NCBI GenBank assembly: GCA_019722365.1
Contig: JADFUC010001075.1
Location: 1-64,000 of the forward strand
Length of the DNA stretch: 64,000 nt
From: Lithospermum erythrorhizon
Lineage: Eukaryota; Streptophyta; Magnoliopsida; Boraginales; Boraginaceae
Reading direction: 5' to 3'
The stretch's first letter is position 1. Each line of letters opens with the position of its first letter. Below are positions 13,140-24,653 of the stretch, piece after piece. The notes under the pieces are model-generated. The model was not told the origin of the DNA. It searched no databases and was given only the letters and a program-made list of their open reading frames with translations. Both the position numbers and the translations under genes were made by a program.

Positions 13140-14150
13140 GAGACCATCTCTGTGTACTACTTTTTGTCTCGGCGCATTTCACCTTGTCGGCGTCATACCC
13201 AACCAAAAAGTTGTAGTATCAAAAAATGTAATAGGCCGTGATTTCACAGTGCCTTCTTGGCGTATTTGATATTCTGTGACGTAAATGACTCTCCTTTGGA
13301 TTAAGCAAATCGCATTACTACTCTTGAGTGAGCTATATTAGTGCAACTGCATTAGATGGCAAGCTTCTATCGTCTTCTGTGTTGCTAATATCCCTTTGAA
13401 GTCTGCGTCATCTTTGGTAATCTTGACATGGGTAGCCATTGGTGTCCTCTTAGATGATTTCCAATCAAACATTAATTTTTTGGCATATATTTTGTTTATG
13501 AAATGAATATGCTATCCTTCATTTGATTGATTTGAATCCTAGAAATTACTTGACTCTCCCAGCCCAAATGCTTTCGTTTGAATTCTCCTTCGTGTTGGAC
13601 AAATTATTTTACCATTTAGCGCTAGGCGATATAACTCTACATATATAAAATTACCCATCATGCTCCTTACTTCTCCTTCCTTATGAACAATATGACCATA
13701 TTAGTATAGCCATTCTTGGTAGAAACACGATTTAACACACCGTACCTGGCTTCTGGTACTGCTTTGAAACCGTAAGAGCCGCCTTGACTTTATGAGCATA
13801 TTACGAGATGGTGGGCATCCATGAACCCTTTTGGTATAATTTGAACTATACATTTAAGAGAAAATGAGTTTTCATCTCATCCCCATTCGTTTGAACCTTG
13901 AGGCAGTGCATCTGAAGTAATTAAGTCTGACTTCAGCCTTGCTTGGTGCAAATGTTTCCTCAAAATCAATGTCTTCTACTTGAGTGTATCCTTGTTCCAT
14001 CAATCTTGCATTGTTCGCATTACGTTCCGTGATCATCGATTTATTTTTTAAAAATCCCTTGGGTACTTGATCACGTTGTGATCGATTGGCGCCCCAGAAC
14101 CCGACTCCCATCGTCATTTCTTGCAAACTGAAGAAGTTCTTCTGCATTGC
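13140..14150 (-). pseudogene. copia reverse transcriptase and RNase H remnants
   Basis: A frame at 14147-13872 contains NARLMEQGYTQVEDIDFEE then TFAP, a near-canonical copia RT motif (KARLVA.GY.Q..GIDY.ETFAPV). About 650 bases further, at 13240-13160, the minus strand reads LVGYDADK, then a segment ending KRST, equivalent to the RNase H motif LVGY.D.DWAG....RKSTSGY. The catalytic YVDD between them is not legible. Enzyme activity would be reverse transcription and removal of template RNA; this copy is dead. Confidence 0.75.
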
Positions 14151-14739
14151 ACTTATCGATGCTTATCGATAATCGACTTTCACGTCTTTGGAGTTTCACT
14201 TGCTTTGTATTTAACATTAGCCACGCAAATAATCACGCCATCTTTACGATAATCACACAAGTGTTCTTCGATAATCATCTCTCGTGACTGTGTATTATAT
14301 ATTGGATGATCACTTTGAATTACGGTTGATGGCTTCAGTATAACCTATCGCGGCGGTTGGGTGTGAAAATCTCGTCGAGTTGTCGATGCGCCGATTCAAC
14401 AACGATTAGGTCACAGTTCCTCGGTTTACAACACATGTGTTCAACTACAACTGCATCACTGACTTTCACATTTATGGATTTCATGATCATGAGTTATCTC
14501 TGTATACCTTTGTAGGGCTCTCATTTTAGGTAACTGAAAATTCTTCTTCTCCACCCGACATCATGAAACTTTTACAGTTTCCTGCAGCCAAGCCAGTATA
14601 TAGTAAACAACACAAATATATAAATTGAACATTAGAACTGCCCTCCATATTTTACTTAGGTAGTATTGTTAGTACACAAGTGCCGAGGTAATTAGATTAT
14701 GGATATGACATGCTGGTGTTATCAGCCCAAAACGTGCAG

Positions 14740-15010
14740 AGCATCTTCTTTGAATCTAAGCGTGCCCTACCCATTTCTATAGTTGCGTTATTTCACTCTC
14801 TCTGATACCCATTTCTTGAGGAGTGATTGAGTCGGAGAACTTTCATGTTTGTGCCTTGGCAGCGTAGTATTCATCCAAATTTAGCATTTTCAAATTCTTC
14901 TATCATAGTCACTTCTAATCTTGTTGATTTGTATTTCTACTCTCTCTGAATCGAGTATGCAGTTGTTTGAATACTGCTTATCAATTCTCCTTCAGACTAC
15001 CCAGTATACC
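14740..15010 (-). pseudogene. copia integrase core remnant
   Basis: On the minus strand around 14835-14800 the sequence reads SITPQEMG followed by an RERVK-like run. This corresponds to the copia integrase motif TPQQNG.AERKNRT. It continues with a segment aligning to MAR.ML at about 14775-14740. Upstream, near 15000, an RYTG-like stretch sits where SDNGGE would be. Stops are frequent. It lies between the gag knuckle and RT, as expected for copia. Confidence 0.6.
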
Positions 15011-15649
15011 TCGAGTAGTAAATCCCACGTATACTGAACCCGCCAAATCACATGTGCGGCTGATTCCCAAAACTCTTGATGTTGTCATTTTATGATGCTG
15101 TTCTTTGTGACTTTATTTTTCCTACTTGACAATCTCACACTTAATTTCTCTTTTCTGACTTTGATAAGCAATACTTACGTTAACTTGCTTATCGATTGAT
15201 GTATATAATTTGTGTGTCTAGCCTCTATGCAAGTCTCTAAATTCTCTCTAAAGATCTTACTCCTTTCGCAGTTGGTTTTATACGCCTCATGGCCAATACG
15301 GCGTCCTTTTCAGAATTCTACTTAAATGCTTCGTCATGTTGAGTTGCTGCCCAATAGATTATATGATGACCCAAGAATACTTTGTAATAGCATCATTAAA
15401 ACTAAGTAACCATCTAAATTATTCACCAACATAGTAATTTTCTACTTTTTGCTCCTCCTCCGGAGTTACAAAATCACGGTGAGGCTGCGATGTTTGACAA
15501 ATTGGATTGATCACATCGTGTGTTTAGAACATCCATTATTAATACCATCTTCCGTGGAGTTTCCTTGAGTGAGTGAATACTCACGCGGCTGTGGTTGCTT
15601 TCTTGTGACCTGCTCCTTTCTGGGTTGGGAGAATACTTGCTCACTTGCC

Positions 15650-16900
15650 TCTTACATGGAGTCTATAGTAGTATGGAGCAATGTGTCCTTTCTTACTACA
15701 GTGATGACATCTCCATTTTCTTTGATGTTGTTTAGTCATCCCGACCATGCGATGTGAAATTTTCTTTATGCTTGAGTTTAAGTAACCAATTTTACGATGC
15801 ATCTCTTCCCTCTGTGTACCCTTTTCGAAATAAGTAAAGAATATTTGTCTTTGAGTTCTATATTATGATTCTTAGTCATTGATTCCACTACTGCTCCGAG
15901 AACTATCTGGACTTTTGTTCTTTAATATCTTTAGCAGACTGAAGTTAGAACTTTCCATCTTTCGGCCTCACGAATTACAAGCTTTCTTCGGCTTAGACCA
16001 CTTGTCCAAACAACATACGGTAGTTTGCCATCAACTCTTTCCTCGATTGCTCTGCCCACCATGCTTCCGTAAGCAGCTATGACTCTGCAATCTGGATTGA
16101 AGACATTCTTTACATTAACTTTCTTTTGAGATGGCTGTAGTAAAAACTCACAAAATTATACTGTGTCATAAATCCTCATTCTCCATATGTATTAAATGCG
16201 TCAGTGAGTTGCATAGTAGCCCCAACTATTTTTCCATACATAATTGATTGGACTTGAATGTGACCAAAACCCTCACATTCCCTCCATTGTATCTCTTACT
16301 TTATTTATTCTGCGGCCCTTGGTTCACCATTCCTTACTGCTTGGTGTTCTTTTTCCAGTTGTCAAACCGTCTATCATTGCCCTTTGTACTGTCAGCAGTT
16401 CCATAAGGTTTTTTATTGAATCTCTTCATGGTTTGTTGAAATTTTTTGCCAAAATATTCATAGTTTCAGCTAGATATTTCTTAACTACTCCATCTTTCTG
16501 TGGCACTTGAGCGTCCACTTTCTTCTGTGATACCAACTTTGAATCCATCTTCATCTCAAATGTGGTAAGGTTTTCAATTAACTCATCCAGCTGCATGTTG
16601 GTCAGATCTTGGACTTCTCCAATGAAAACAAGCTTTTTCTCAACCTCTTTAGTAATGATCTCGAACCTTAATTACTTGCTTTTCATTTGAGTTCCCCAAA
16701 CCACTTATTTCAATTAATTCATTCAGCCGCAATTTGGTCAGATATTGGGCTTCTTCAATGGCAATGACTTTGTTCTCAAACCTCTTTGGTAATGATCTCA
16801 GAACCTTAATTACTTGCTTTCATTTTGACATGGTTCCCAAGGCACTTCATTAAACGATATCATTAATCCTGTCATTATGATGTAATGGTCCCATGCTTCC
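15650..16900 (-). pseudogene. copia gag remnant with mutated CCHC knuckle
   Basis: On the minus strand, 16820-16705 reads IKVLRSLPKRFENKV, then IEEAQ, then a segment ending LNELIEI. This is the hallmark of the copia gag (UBN2) domain. A second, duplicated version follows at 16700-16574 and ends LDELIEN. Near 15710-15655 a zinc knuckle reads CHHCSKKGHIAPY. The CX2CX4HX4C pattern is kept except that the final cysteine is tyrosine (TAC for TGC). Frames are interrupted between these parts. Gag would package the element RNA; this copy is non-functional. Confidence 0.8.
16574..16845 (-). repeat. 136-bp tandem duplication inside copia gag
   Basis: Two copies begin at 16574 and 16710. They share TCAATTAAYTCATYCAGCYG, GGTCAGAT.TTGG and CTTAATTACTTGCTTT in the same order. 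The duplicated unit covers the C-terminal part of the UBN2-like domain. Copies differ by substitutions and a few indels, so the event predates much of the decay. Confidence 0.85.
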
Positions 16901-17320
16901 TAAACCATTTTGCGGTTTCCTTGGAGTAACGGTGTTAGCAATCTTGACATAAATACCTTAGAGTTCCTTCGCCGCGATTCTGGTTTCTTATTTACCTCGT
17001 TTCAGATCATTTCCATACATTTTGATGTTGCATTGAAAATAGCATTCAATGCCTTGTCGTTGCCAAGGCGGTTCATCTTTTGTAGGAGTCGGTCGACCTC
17101 TGGTTTAATATTTGTCCTTCACTATCTGTACGCAACTTGATTGGGATGAGTCCATCCACGAAGCCTATACTAACTTTGAGTCACGGACTTGAAAACAATT
17201 ATTTTGGCTTTCCTGGAGACCCAGTTACTTCATCCAGTAGTGGGGGACGAGTAATGGGAGCCTCATTCTTTACTTGCTTTCCTTCGGATTCTATGGATCT
17301 TCCTCTATATGTTGAGTGCC

Positions 17321-17333
17321 GGCTCTAATACCA
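17321..17333 (-). other. primer-binding site, initiator tRNA-Met type
   Basis: On the minus strand this reads TGGTATTAGAGCC, two bases inside the LTR end. The plant copia consensus is TGGTATCAGAGC, so there is one difference in the core. It fixes the orientation of the element and the inner border of the 5' LTR. Confidence 0.85.
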
Positions 17334-17335
17334 AT

Positions 17336-18194
17336 TGAAATGAACTCGATCAAATCGACCAAAGTGTCCTTCCGTCGTCTTATTAGTATATAAAACAAAC
17401 AGGTCGCCTAAAATAAATTAACAGACAAAGTGTTGACCGGGTTGGGTGCTGAGCACTAGGGATAGCTTGCCGAAGGAATCGCTAATATTTTTTGGAAAGA
17501 AATTACAAGTGAGGACTTATCTGAAATGCACGGATTCTGCCCAATACACGCTACAGTCGTCTGAGCTAATACTAGGATACGCAGCGTATTACATCTTTCA
17601 TTGTGACACTCTCGATTATTAGAAACACCTGATAGAATATATCAATGTATGCTCTATAAATATATATTATATAGTAAATATGCAACATATGTACATTAGT
17701 TAGTAGAATTAGAGAGAACTACTAACACACTAACCTATACAACGATTGTCTTCTCGAGCTAGCACACCACAATTGTGTTCTTGATGAATGAATGAAAGAT
17801 TGCATAAAAAACCAACATGTGATATACTCCTTTTTATATACGTAGGTTAGGTGATAAGTATGAAAACTTCTTTGGGTTGACTTAAATGCGTTTCTCACAT
17901 GTCTGAAGATCCTCGGGATCTCTTATCTTGCCAAGCATCCGGGCGGTAGCCGTCTTGACAAATCTTGAGAGAGAAATCTCTGGCGCTCTATCGACTTGGG
18001 CTCTAGTAATTGCTATCCAAGATCTCCAATTCGTGATTCCTTGTATACATCACTCCTGACTTCATGGTAAGTAAGACACTTGATAATTTAAGTTTCAACG
18101 CGATGAAAAATATCTTCAAAGGCTGGCTGTTATACGTCTGGCATAACCGATTGTTATAACATGTCTAAACATTATCCAACTTCACTCTTTAACA
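17336..18194 (-). repeat. 5' LTR of the 9.0 kb copia element
   Basis: The minus strand starts TGTTAAAGAGTGAAG at 18194 and ends TTTCA at 17336. It aligns along its length with 10056-9147. Shared blocks include the GATGAATGAATGAAAGATTG stretch, a segment with TTTATATACRTAGGTTAG and the ATATATCAATGTATGCTCTA stretch. On the minus strand, TATATAAA-like sequence near 17830-17845 is a plausible promoter element, read from U3 toward R. Confidence 0.9.
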
Positions 18195-18199
18195 TACGA
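18195..18199. repeat. target-site duplication, right copy (TACGA)
   Basis: TACGA directly follows the CTTTAACA terminus of the 5' LTR and matches 9142-9146. Confidence 0.85.
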
Positions 18200-21100
18200 T
18201 ATTAGTTGTGAACTAATTGAATTTTAAAATGTTTCATTTTTTTGTGTAATCAAATGATCAGTGATCAGCGGAAAGTTAAAGGCACTTTTGTAATCTCATG
18301 CATTTATTTGTTAAAAACATCGATTCGACCACACTACGCCCCTAGGCGATACAGATTACAATAGACAACGCTTCATACAAATTAAGAAGCGAGTGTGCAC
18401 TTTCGATGGCGGTTGCGGATCCTCAGATTAAAAAAATAGAAGAGAAGCTACTACTAGACTGACCTAACACAAATTTATTTAGCAACCAAACTAAGGATTT
18501 ATTTGATAAATCTGGCTGAAATTGAAATTCAAAATCTGAAGTATGACTATATACTCAACGATCTCGAACACTCATTGTAACATATTCCAAATCTGACTTA
18601 ATGTAATAAAGGAGCTGACTTAGCGTGTTGCCGGTCGCTTTAGAAAGTGACATTTATGCTACGTATGGAACATTTCTCGTGACTGTGGCGAAGAAAAACA
18701 ATAATAAAGTATCGAAACTAATTAAAATAATTTCGAAATGGTGGGACCGAGTTGAATTTTGGTCCCAGATAGTTAGATTGTTGCAGTTTGGTCCTAGTTA
18801 TTGGCAAAAGTGTTGTAGTTTAGTCATTTATGAGAAGTTAAATTTAATGATTAAAACATGTTTGAGTTAATTTTGGCCAGTCAAATTTGGAGATTAAACT
18901 TAATATTTTTGATAAACATGTGGAAAAATTACCATTGTTTATGAACTTTTGAAATAAAATAATATAATTAAATATAGTTTGGTTACAGGTAGTATTTTTA
19001 GCATGAGAGTCATCTTGTTCTTCATTATAATATTTTTCTTTCTTTGTTCAATATCTTATAATAATTCCAAGAAAACAAGGAATGAGTCTTGGGTGTTAAT
19101 TGAAGCTCAACCCAGGTTTGGTGGTGATGGGAGAGAGGGTGGTTGTCAAATTACTAGATTTAGTTTGTTTTGAATGTAATTTTCACGATTAATCTGTCCC
19201 TAGTTATAAAAATTATAAAAATATCAAATTTGATTCAATTGTATTTGACATCAAATTTTATTCTTCTAGATAAATAAATACTTTGGGCAACATTGATATT
19301 TGAAATGAAGCCTGTAATCGCATTATCTGATTAAAGTGCAATTTAGATCATTTATCTGGTAATTTAGCAATTATCTAAATCTGTACGTGGATGTATGTGC
19401 ACCATGCTAGTGCAATTACACCACCGGTGACTTTTGAGACTTAAAACCTCAGTATATATCTTCTGTGAATTAACAAGGGCTGCCTAATTGGTTCAGCTGA
19501 CTGTGTATAGAGGTGGCCAAAGTTTGAATCACACATTCATTTCTTCGGTGACTCATTTACACCTGTTTCCTCTTAAAATCTTTTTTCTTCATTTTCTCTT
19601 CTCACTGCATCTGGCGGCCAACGTCCACCTCCGCGGCTCCCGTCTCGTAAGATCTTGACTTCACCATTCATATTTTTCCCAGTTAGTTATGTAGTTAGAT
19701 GCACTCAAAGGTGTTGTGATAATATTTATTAGAGGATTTGTTGTATTATTAGTTGAATGCACTCTAGGTGTTTGTATTATATCTTCCATATAATACTGAA
19801 GGCTTACCATTGTCAATTTTAGAGTTGGAGAGTGAAAACCAGTCTATAGGCTGAGTTCCTGGAAGTGACTTAACATCTTCTTGAGTTGACTAGATCATGA
19901 ACTTCATCTCTTCTTAACAAAAACTGATGTATGAAAATAAAAGAAAAATACTGATTTAGTCATGGACTGACTTCTCACTTCTAAGGTAACTTTGGTAATG
20001 AAACAGCCCTCCTACAAAAAGGTTTGCTTGTAGAAATTAAATCTAGAGTTGCAAATATTATTAATAAATCAAGTTTGAGATGAGTCATTTTTATATTTCT
20101 ATTGACCCTTATACGTGTGCTGAAACAGAAACTAAATCCATGCCCATAACATATTCTATATATCTGATTCTATTTAAAATTAGTACTGCTCAATATATAT
20201 TGCTGTATCTACATTGTAGATGAAAAACTTTTGAAATATATGCTGAAGAAGGTGAAGCTAGCTCCAAGTTTGCATTGGAGATTAGCACTCTAAGTTGAAC
20301 CTTCTCCTCACTTTGCTAATGAAATAGAACAAACCTATTAGGCTTTACAGACATTACAAAGTGATCCTGGAAAGGAAACAAATTTAGAGTTTCATCAGGA
20401 TATTCAAAGATGATATGAGAGATGCTTATCTAAAAGAGTCTAATGACTTCATAGTATGATTTCCCATGAGCAGGTCATTAGTAATGTTAGGTAAATCGAT
20501 TTCCAATCCATTATTGGTATGATAGATATAGTGTTGGATTGCGGCAGAGTGTTTGATATTCATATTGATACAAAGTATATTGTTTGCCTTGTTGTTTGTT
20601 TAAAATATATCACGTTATGGTGGTGTGAAGCCTTTGTGAGTATTGGATTTAAGGTGGCTCTTTATGCTGGGCTTCACGATACTCATATAATTTGTGGTTG
20701 TCTTCTCATGTAGTGTGTATAAGTATCATGATCTTATGAATCCAAAGCAAATATTGGATATTCGTTATTAACAAAAACAAGAATATTGATTATAGTGTAT
20801 GACAGCATCCTTCTATTTAGTAAGTATCTTTTTTAAAGTGTGGCTTTCCATTCCGAGGTGTGAGTCGAGACGACTCTCCTTATAAGGGTCCCGTTCAGAA
20901 GTTGGTGGAAACTTTTAAATAACCAAGATATGTTCTCTTACTTCTGGTCGAAAAATAATTCAATGATTTCTCCTCTGATTCAGTCACTTCTTGGCTTGTG
21001 CCTTTGAAATAATTTGCCTGAATTATTAGTGAGATTAGAATGATGTTTTTTATGTGTGTTGGTGATTAACAGATCCGGTGATTTATGGTGGTAGTGAACC

Positions 21101-21430
21101 AAATGGTTGTTGTTATTCGCTATATCGATATGATCTGAGTCTTGTTAAAACGTTCTTGGCATTGTACATGTTAAAAGCGAGTGCGATATCACTTAAAGAG
21201 GCACTTGTTGATTTGTTGTCCCGAAATGGTTGTGTTTGTCTAGTATTAAAGCCCAGGTTATACCAATGGAAGCTTGACTATGGTTGGGTGGGTTGCGACT
21301 TTAAAGGCAAAAATAGAATTCATCAACTTACTATATGTACATTGTTTTGCATCAGCAGTTCTTTTGTTGTTGTTTGTGCGAGTCATCTGGTGTTAGTAAT
21401 TTTATTAGTAGGTTAATCTTTTGTTAATTA
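18200..21430. other. no gene seen; AT-rich intergenic sequence
   Basis: Short frames here (for example 18625-18870, 20519-20713 and 21078-21416) lack recognisable motifs and sit in sequence of non-coding composition. A stretch at about 18740-18830 with repeated TTGGTCC phrases resembles a diverged MITE. A weak SINE-like tract at 19475-19620 is listed separately. Confidence 0.4.
19475..19620 (+). repeat. possible tRNA-derived SINE fragment
   Basis: GGCTGCCTAATTGGTTCAGC at 19478 resembles a tRNA 5' half with an A-box, and AGTTTGAATCACAC at about 19521-19534 resembles a B-box (GGTTCGAATCC). The spacing of about 40 bases fits an RNA polymerase III promoter. No poly-A end or target duplication is evident. 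Confidence 0.25.
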
Positions 21431-21439
21431 CATTCGCTC

Positions 21440-21863
21440 ATCCAACAAAAGGCATGGAGTAGCTAGGGAAACTCTTTCGCTACAAGACTTGATTGAAGAA
21501 GATGAGATAAGCGAAAGTGGAGCCAGAGAATCGACAATCGGCATGGTTGACGGGTGATACTCATTGAGGTTCTCATTTCAGGACTATAAATAGTTTAAGG
21601 ACTTTGTATGTGCCCTTGATTGGAGGTACCATGAAAATAAAATGCCCACATTCAGGAGATTGGGAAGCTACCGTTGTTTGGATTTTCTGACATCATTTGG
21701 ACCCACCTCTTCATATTGTTCTGTGGTGTGTTTAGAATCCACACATAATTTGAATTTAACTTTACAAAGGCGTGATCAAGATCTCTTGAATGCTTTGTCT
21801 CTATCAAGAATTACTAAAACGACTTTAAATGAGAACAAGCATGCGGAAGAACTTTTTGTCTAA
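21440..21863 (+). pseudogene. hAT transposase fragment (short copy)
   Basis: This is a second, more eroded relative of the hAT relic at 26233-27536. The run at about 21520-21590, with GGTGATACTCATTGAGGTTC, parallels the GDTRWGSHF-coding stretch of that copy. A 73-codon frame ends with LQRRDQDLLNALSLSRIT at about 21760-21815, matching LQRSDQDIVNAMELVEI there. The intervening part is deleted or frameshifted. I saw no terminal repeats. Confidence 0.7.
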
Positions 21864-22148
21864 AGTTGTAACTTGCGATAAGGCTAATGTTGTTGTTCGG
21901 TTCAAATGCATCATATGTCCAGGAAAAAGAATCTTCGACATTATTTTCCCGACAAAAAAAATCAATTTGCATCACCGGTTGACTCCTACTCGGCTAATAT
22001 AAATTATCTATATTAATTAGCTTAAAGGTTACAAATAAATTAACACATTATAATACTTTATCTCAAAATAAACACGATCTTTATTTTCCATTTCGAAATT
22101 CTTCATAATTCTATTTAATTAATCTTCGTGTTTTTTTTTTGTATGCAT

Positions 22149-24596
22149 TCAAAGACCAGCAGTAAATTTTACACCAGTTGAGGGCAACCAAGCCTTTCCA
22201 GCTATAAGGCTTCCAACACTAAAGCGAGATGCAACAGTCGGGCTTGTAATAACATGGTACCCAGGCCATTTGACCCTATTCCTAGTTGATGCACCCACTC
22301 CATAATTCTGATACTCTCCATAATACAAGGTGTTCAAGGCAAAATTTGTGTTCAACCATGTTAACCAACCTGCTGGATTCACAAAACTATCAAGGTTAGA
22401 CTTAAGAATCACCGTACGAGAATATTGTTGCCACGGCCGACCCAAGTAAGTCTGGTACGACTTAACCACCGGTTTTAGGTCAGATGCAGGGGTAATGTGA
22501 CAGTTATGGATAGAAATACCAGTATTCTGGTAAGGGTCAACACGGCCTTGTGCGGTAACTACATTAACCTGACCATATAAGGGCTTGCGGACATATATGG
22601 CACAATCTTGAAACACTACTGCAGCATTTCCGAATATGAAGTCTATAGTACCGTAAATTAAACATGCTTTGTAGAATTGTCGTTGAGCATGAACAAATAA
22701 TGTGTCTTGATAACCTTCGAATGCACAATAATAGAACACTGATAAATCGGAGGCTGATCGAAGTGCTACTGCTTGCCCCTTTTGTGGCCCAGCTGTATTT
22801 TGAAATGTTATGCCACGAGCAATGAATCCTATGCCATCAACTCCTAATAAATAAAAAATCATAACAATTTGATTAGATATTACTAATTAGAAATGTATAA
22901 ATTATTTGATTTTATAAAAGATAGTTGTTTGTTTGAGAAAAGGCACAACTTATTACTTTATACATAAATTAAACAAGATGTTAACCTCAATCATCGATTT
23001 GTCAAAGAATTTAAGAGGGTGATGAACTAGTTTGACGTTTAGTGTAAAACTTAAGCACTTTAAATTAATTAATTAATCCTTGCACAAATAAGCATAAACA
23101 AGATGTAGACCTGGCCTTTTAGTGAAGAATTAATTTAATTATTATTCTCTAAGGTTGCATGTGAATGGTGGTGAAATAACATGAATATCCTACTGATATT
23201 GACTTTGATTGAACCGTTAAACTACTAATCACTAAGCTATCTTGTTGAATACTGAATAAATAATGTAGGACTACTTATTGAATTAGAATTCACAGAGTTG
23301 ACTTTATTAGGAGCTGACTATTGACAAAAGTTTATGGTGGAATTTACTTTTTTAGATGTTTCTAATAAAAATAATTGCCAATTACTTTTTCCGATATCTG
23401 TTTATGTTTGAATAATTTACCTTCATTTTGAATATAATTGACAAAAATGATTGATAATGTACATTAATTTATTAAAATTAACTAAGAATGTCAATGAACG
23501 CATATGGATATGTTAACCAAATAAAATGAAGTATTATACTACGTATATATTACAATGAAAGGTAGATATGTTAAATATTGATAAAATCGATCAAAAAACC
23601 GTGAAATTAATTTATATTTTTTTGTGGGGTGACATGCACACAAGCTAGTTGAGATCTATCTTAACGAATTGACTTACCAACAGTTGCGCTACTGTACGTG
23701 GTGAATCCGGCAGCGACACTCCGGCTACCAGTAATAATAGTACTCCTGAACCCATCGCCGATCAACGTAACCTTGCCCATAGTATTTGTTATAGCTATAT
23801 TTTCTTTATAAACACCTTTCTTGAGATATATTACAACCCTCTGATTCCTAGCCCTTTTTGAAACAGCAAAATTAATAGCTGCTTGGATTGACTTGAACTG
23901 CCCGGATCCATCTTTAGCTACAACCACGTTAGATTTCACCTTATTCGCAGTTGTTTCTATTAGTTTTCGATCAGTCGCTGTGACCCAACTTGGGTACCCA
24001 TCAATCTGTTCTTCACCATCATCTTCCTCCAAACCACCGTTAATAGCTAAACTATTACTCAATAGCTTGGTAAGGTTGCTACGTGAATGAATTGGAGACA
24101 AGAAATCCGAAACGTTTAGCTGGACTGAACCGGACCGGCATGTTTCGATGTTGGTTAAAGCAGTGCTGAGCCATGTTTGTGCGTCGGAAGTTGTGAAACT
24201 CTGGTTGGATTGTAGGCCTTGGAGAGTGCTGTTTAATTGGAAAACGGTGTCGTCCACGAGGTGATCGCAATCGTTCCATGCGGTTTTCCGTTTTCGGCTC
24301 TTGCAAAAAGGCCCGAGCTCCTTCGTATCGCATTGCGCATGCACGGCTTGGTCTAGCGCGGCTTGAATGCATATTGTTCGGAACTCGGCTCGGTCTTTCG
24401 GCTGCTTGAACCTCTCTGGATCACGGTTCATGAAGAATTTGCATGGCTCCGGGTGCGGTGTGATGTCGCACCACGAATTAATATCACCTGAATTTACATC
24501 GTCGGACGATGATAATGATACAATTGCTAGAAAGGAAAATGCTAACATGTAATAGATTGATAAGTGGCAATGTGAGGAAAATAATGTTTGCTTCAT
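22149..24596 (-). CDS. pectin methylesterase with PMEI pro-region (2 exons)
   Basis: This enzyme removes methyl esters from cell-wall homogalacturonan. Exon 1 is 24596-23678 and exon 2 is 22843-22149. The GTAAGT donor and TTTATTTATTAG acceptor join in phase to give 537 residues. Residues 1-30 are a hydrophobic signal segment. About 40-195 form an inhibitor-like (PMEI) domain with the usual cysteines (C43, C52, C89, C98, C110, C153). DRKL at 209-212 sits where the pro-region is normally cleaved. The catalytic domain spans about 224-537. Catalytic residues are all present: Q330 (QAVAL), Q352 and D353 (GYQDTL), D374 (DFIFG) and R442 with W444 (LGRPW). Length and layout fit type I plant PMEs (EC 3.1.1.11), secreted to the apoplast. 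The start is the first ATG after the TATA box and leads directly into the signal peptide. No neighbour shares its pathway. The subfamily is uncertain; activity looks intact. Confidence 0.95.
22844..23677 (-). other. intron of the pectin methylesterase gene
   Basis: This is an 834-bp phase-1 intron, AT-rich, with GT at 23677-23676 and AG at 22845-22844. It interrupts the codon for G307, just inside the conserved SSATV/GVDG junction. I saw no inserted element in it. Confidence 0.9.
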
Positions 24597-24643
24597 TTTC
24601 TAGCTAGTTGTACGTATATACTTATCAGTATGTATGTACAAGT

Positions 24644-24652
24644 TATTTATAA
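24644..24652 (-). promoter_or_regulatory. TATA box of the pectin methylesterase gene
   Basis: The minus strand reads TTATAAATAAC about 50 bases upstream of the start codon, which implies a short 5' leader. No other regulatory motif can be assigned with confidence. Confidence 0.7.
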
Positions 24653-24653
24653 T

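Larger units (their letters stand above)
9147..18194 (-). mobile_element. full-length Ty1/copia retrotransposon, decayed
   Basis: This element is structurally complete and lies on the minus strand. It has a 5' LTR at 18194-17336, a primer-binding site at 17333-17321 complementary to initiator tRNA-Met, gag with a CCHC knuckle (about 16900-15650), integrase (about 15010-14740), RT (14150-13870), RNase H (about 13250-13140) and a 3' LTR at 10056-9147. It is bounded by TACGA duplications. Both LTRs are TG...CA type at their outer or primer-side ends. No domain is open throughout. The two LTRs differ at many positions, including indels (859 against 910 bp), so the insertion is old. An unusually long interval of about 3 kb separates RNase H from the 3' LTR. 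Total length is 9,048 bp against about 5 kb for a minimal copia element; Sirevirus-type copia elements are of this size, but that placement is inference. Confidence 0.9.

Noticed and set aside
21078..21416. 112-codon open frame, one of the longer plus-strand ones
   Set aside because: No recognisable motif, cysteine-rich and low-complexity hydrophobic end, no splice or promoter context; likely chance in non-coding sequence.
24079..24372. 97-codon minus-strand frame overlapping the pectin methylesterase
   Set aside because: It is an alternative frame inside exon 1 of a gene whose own frame has full family similarity.
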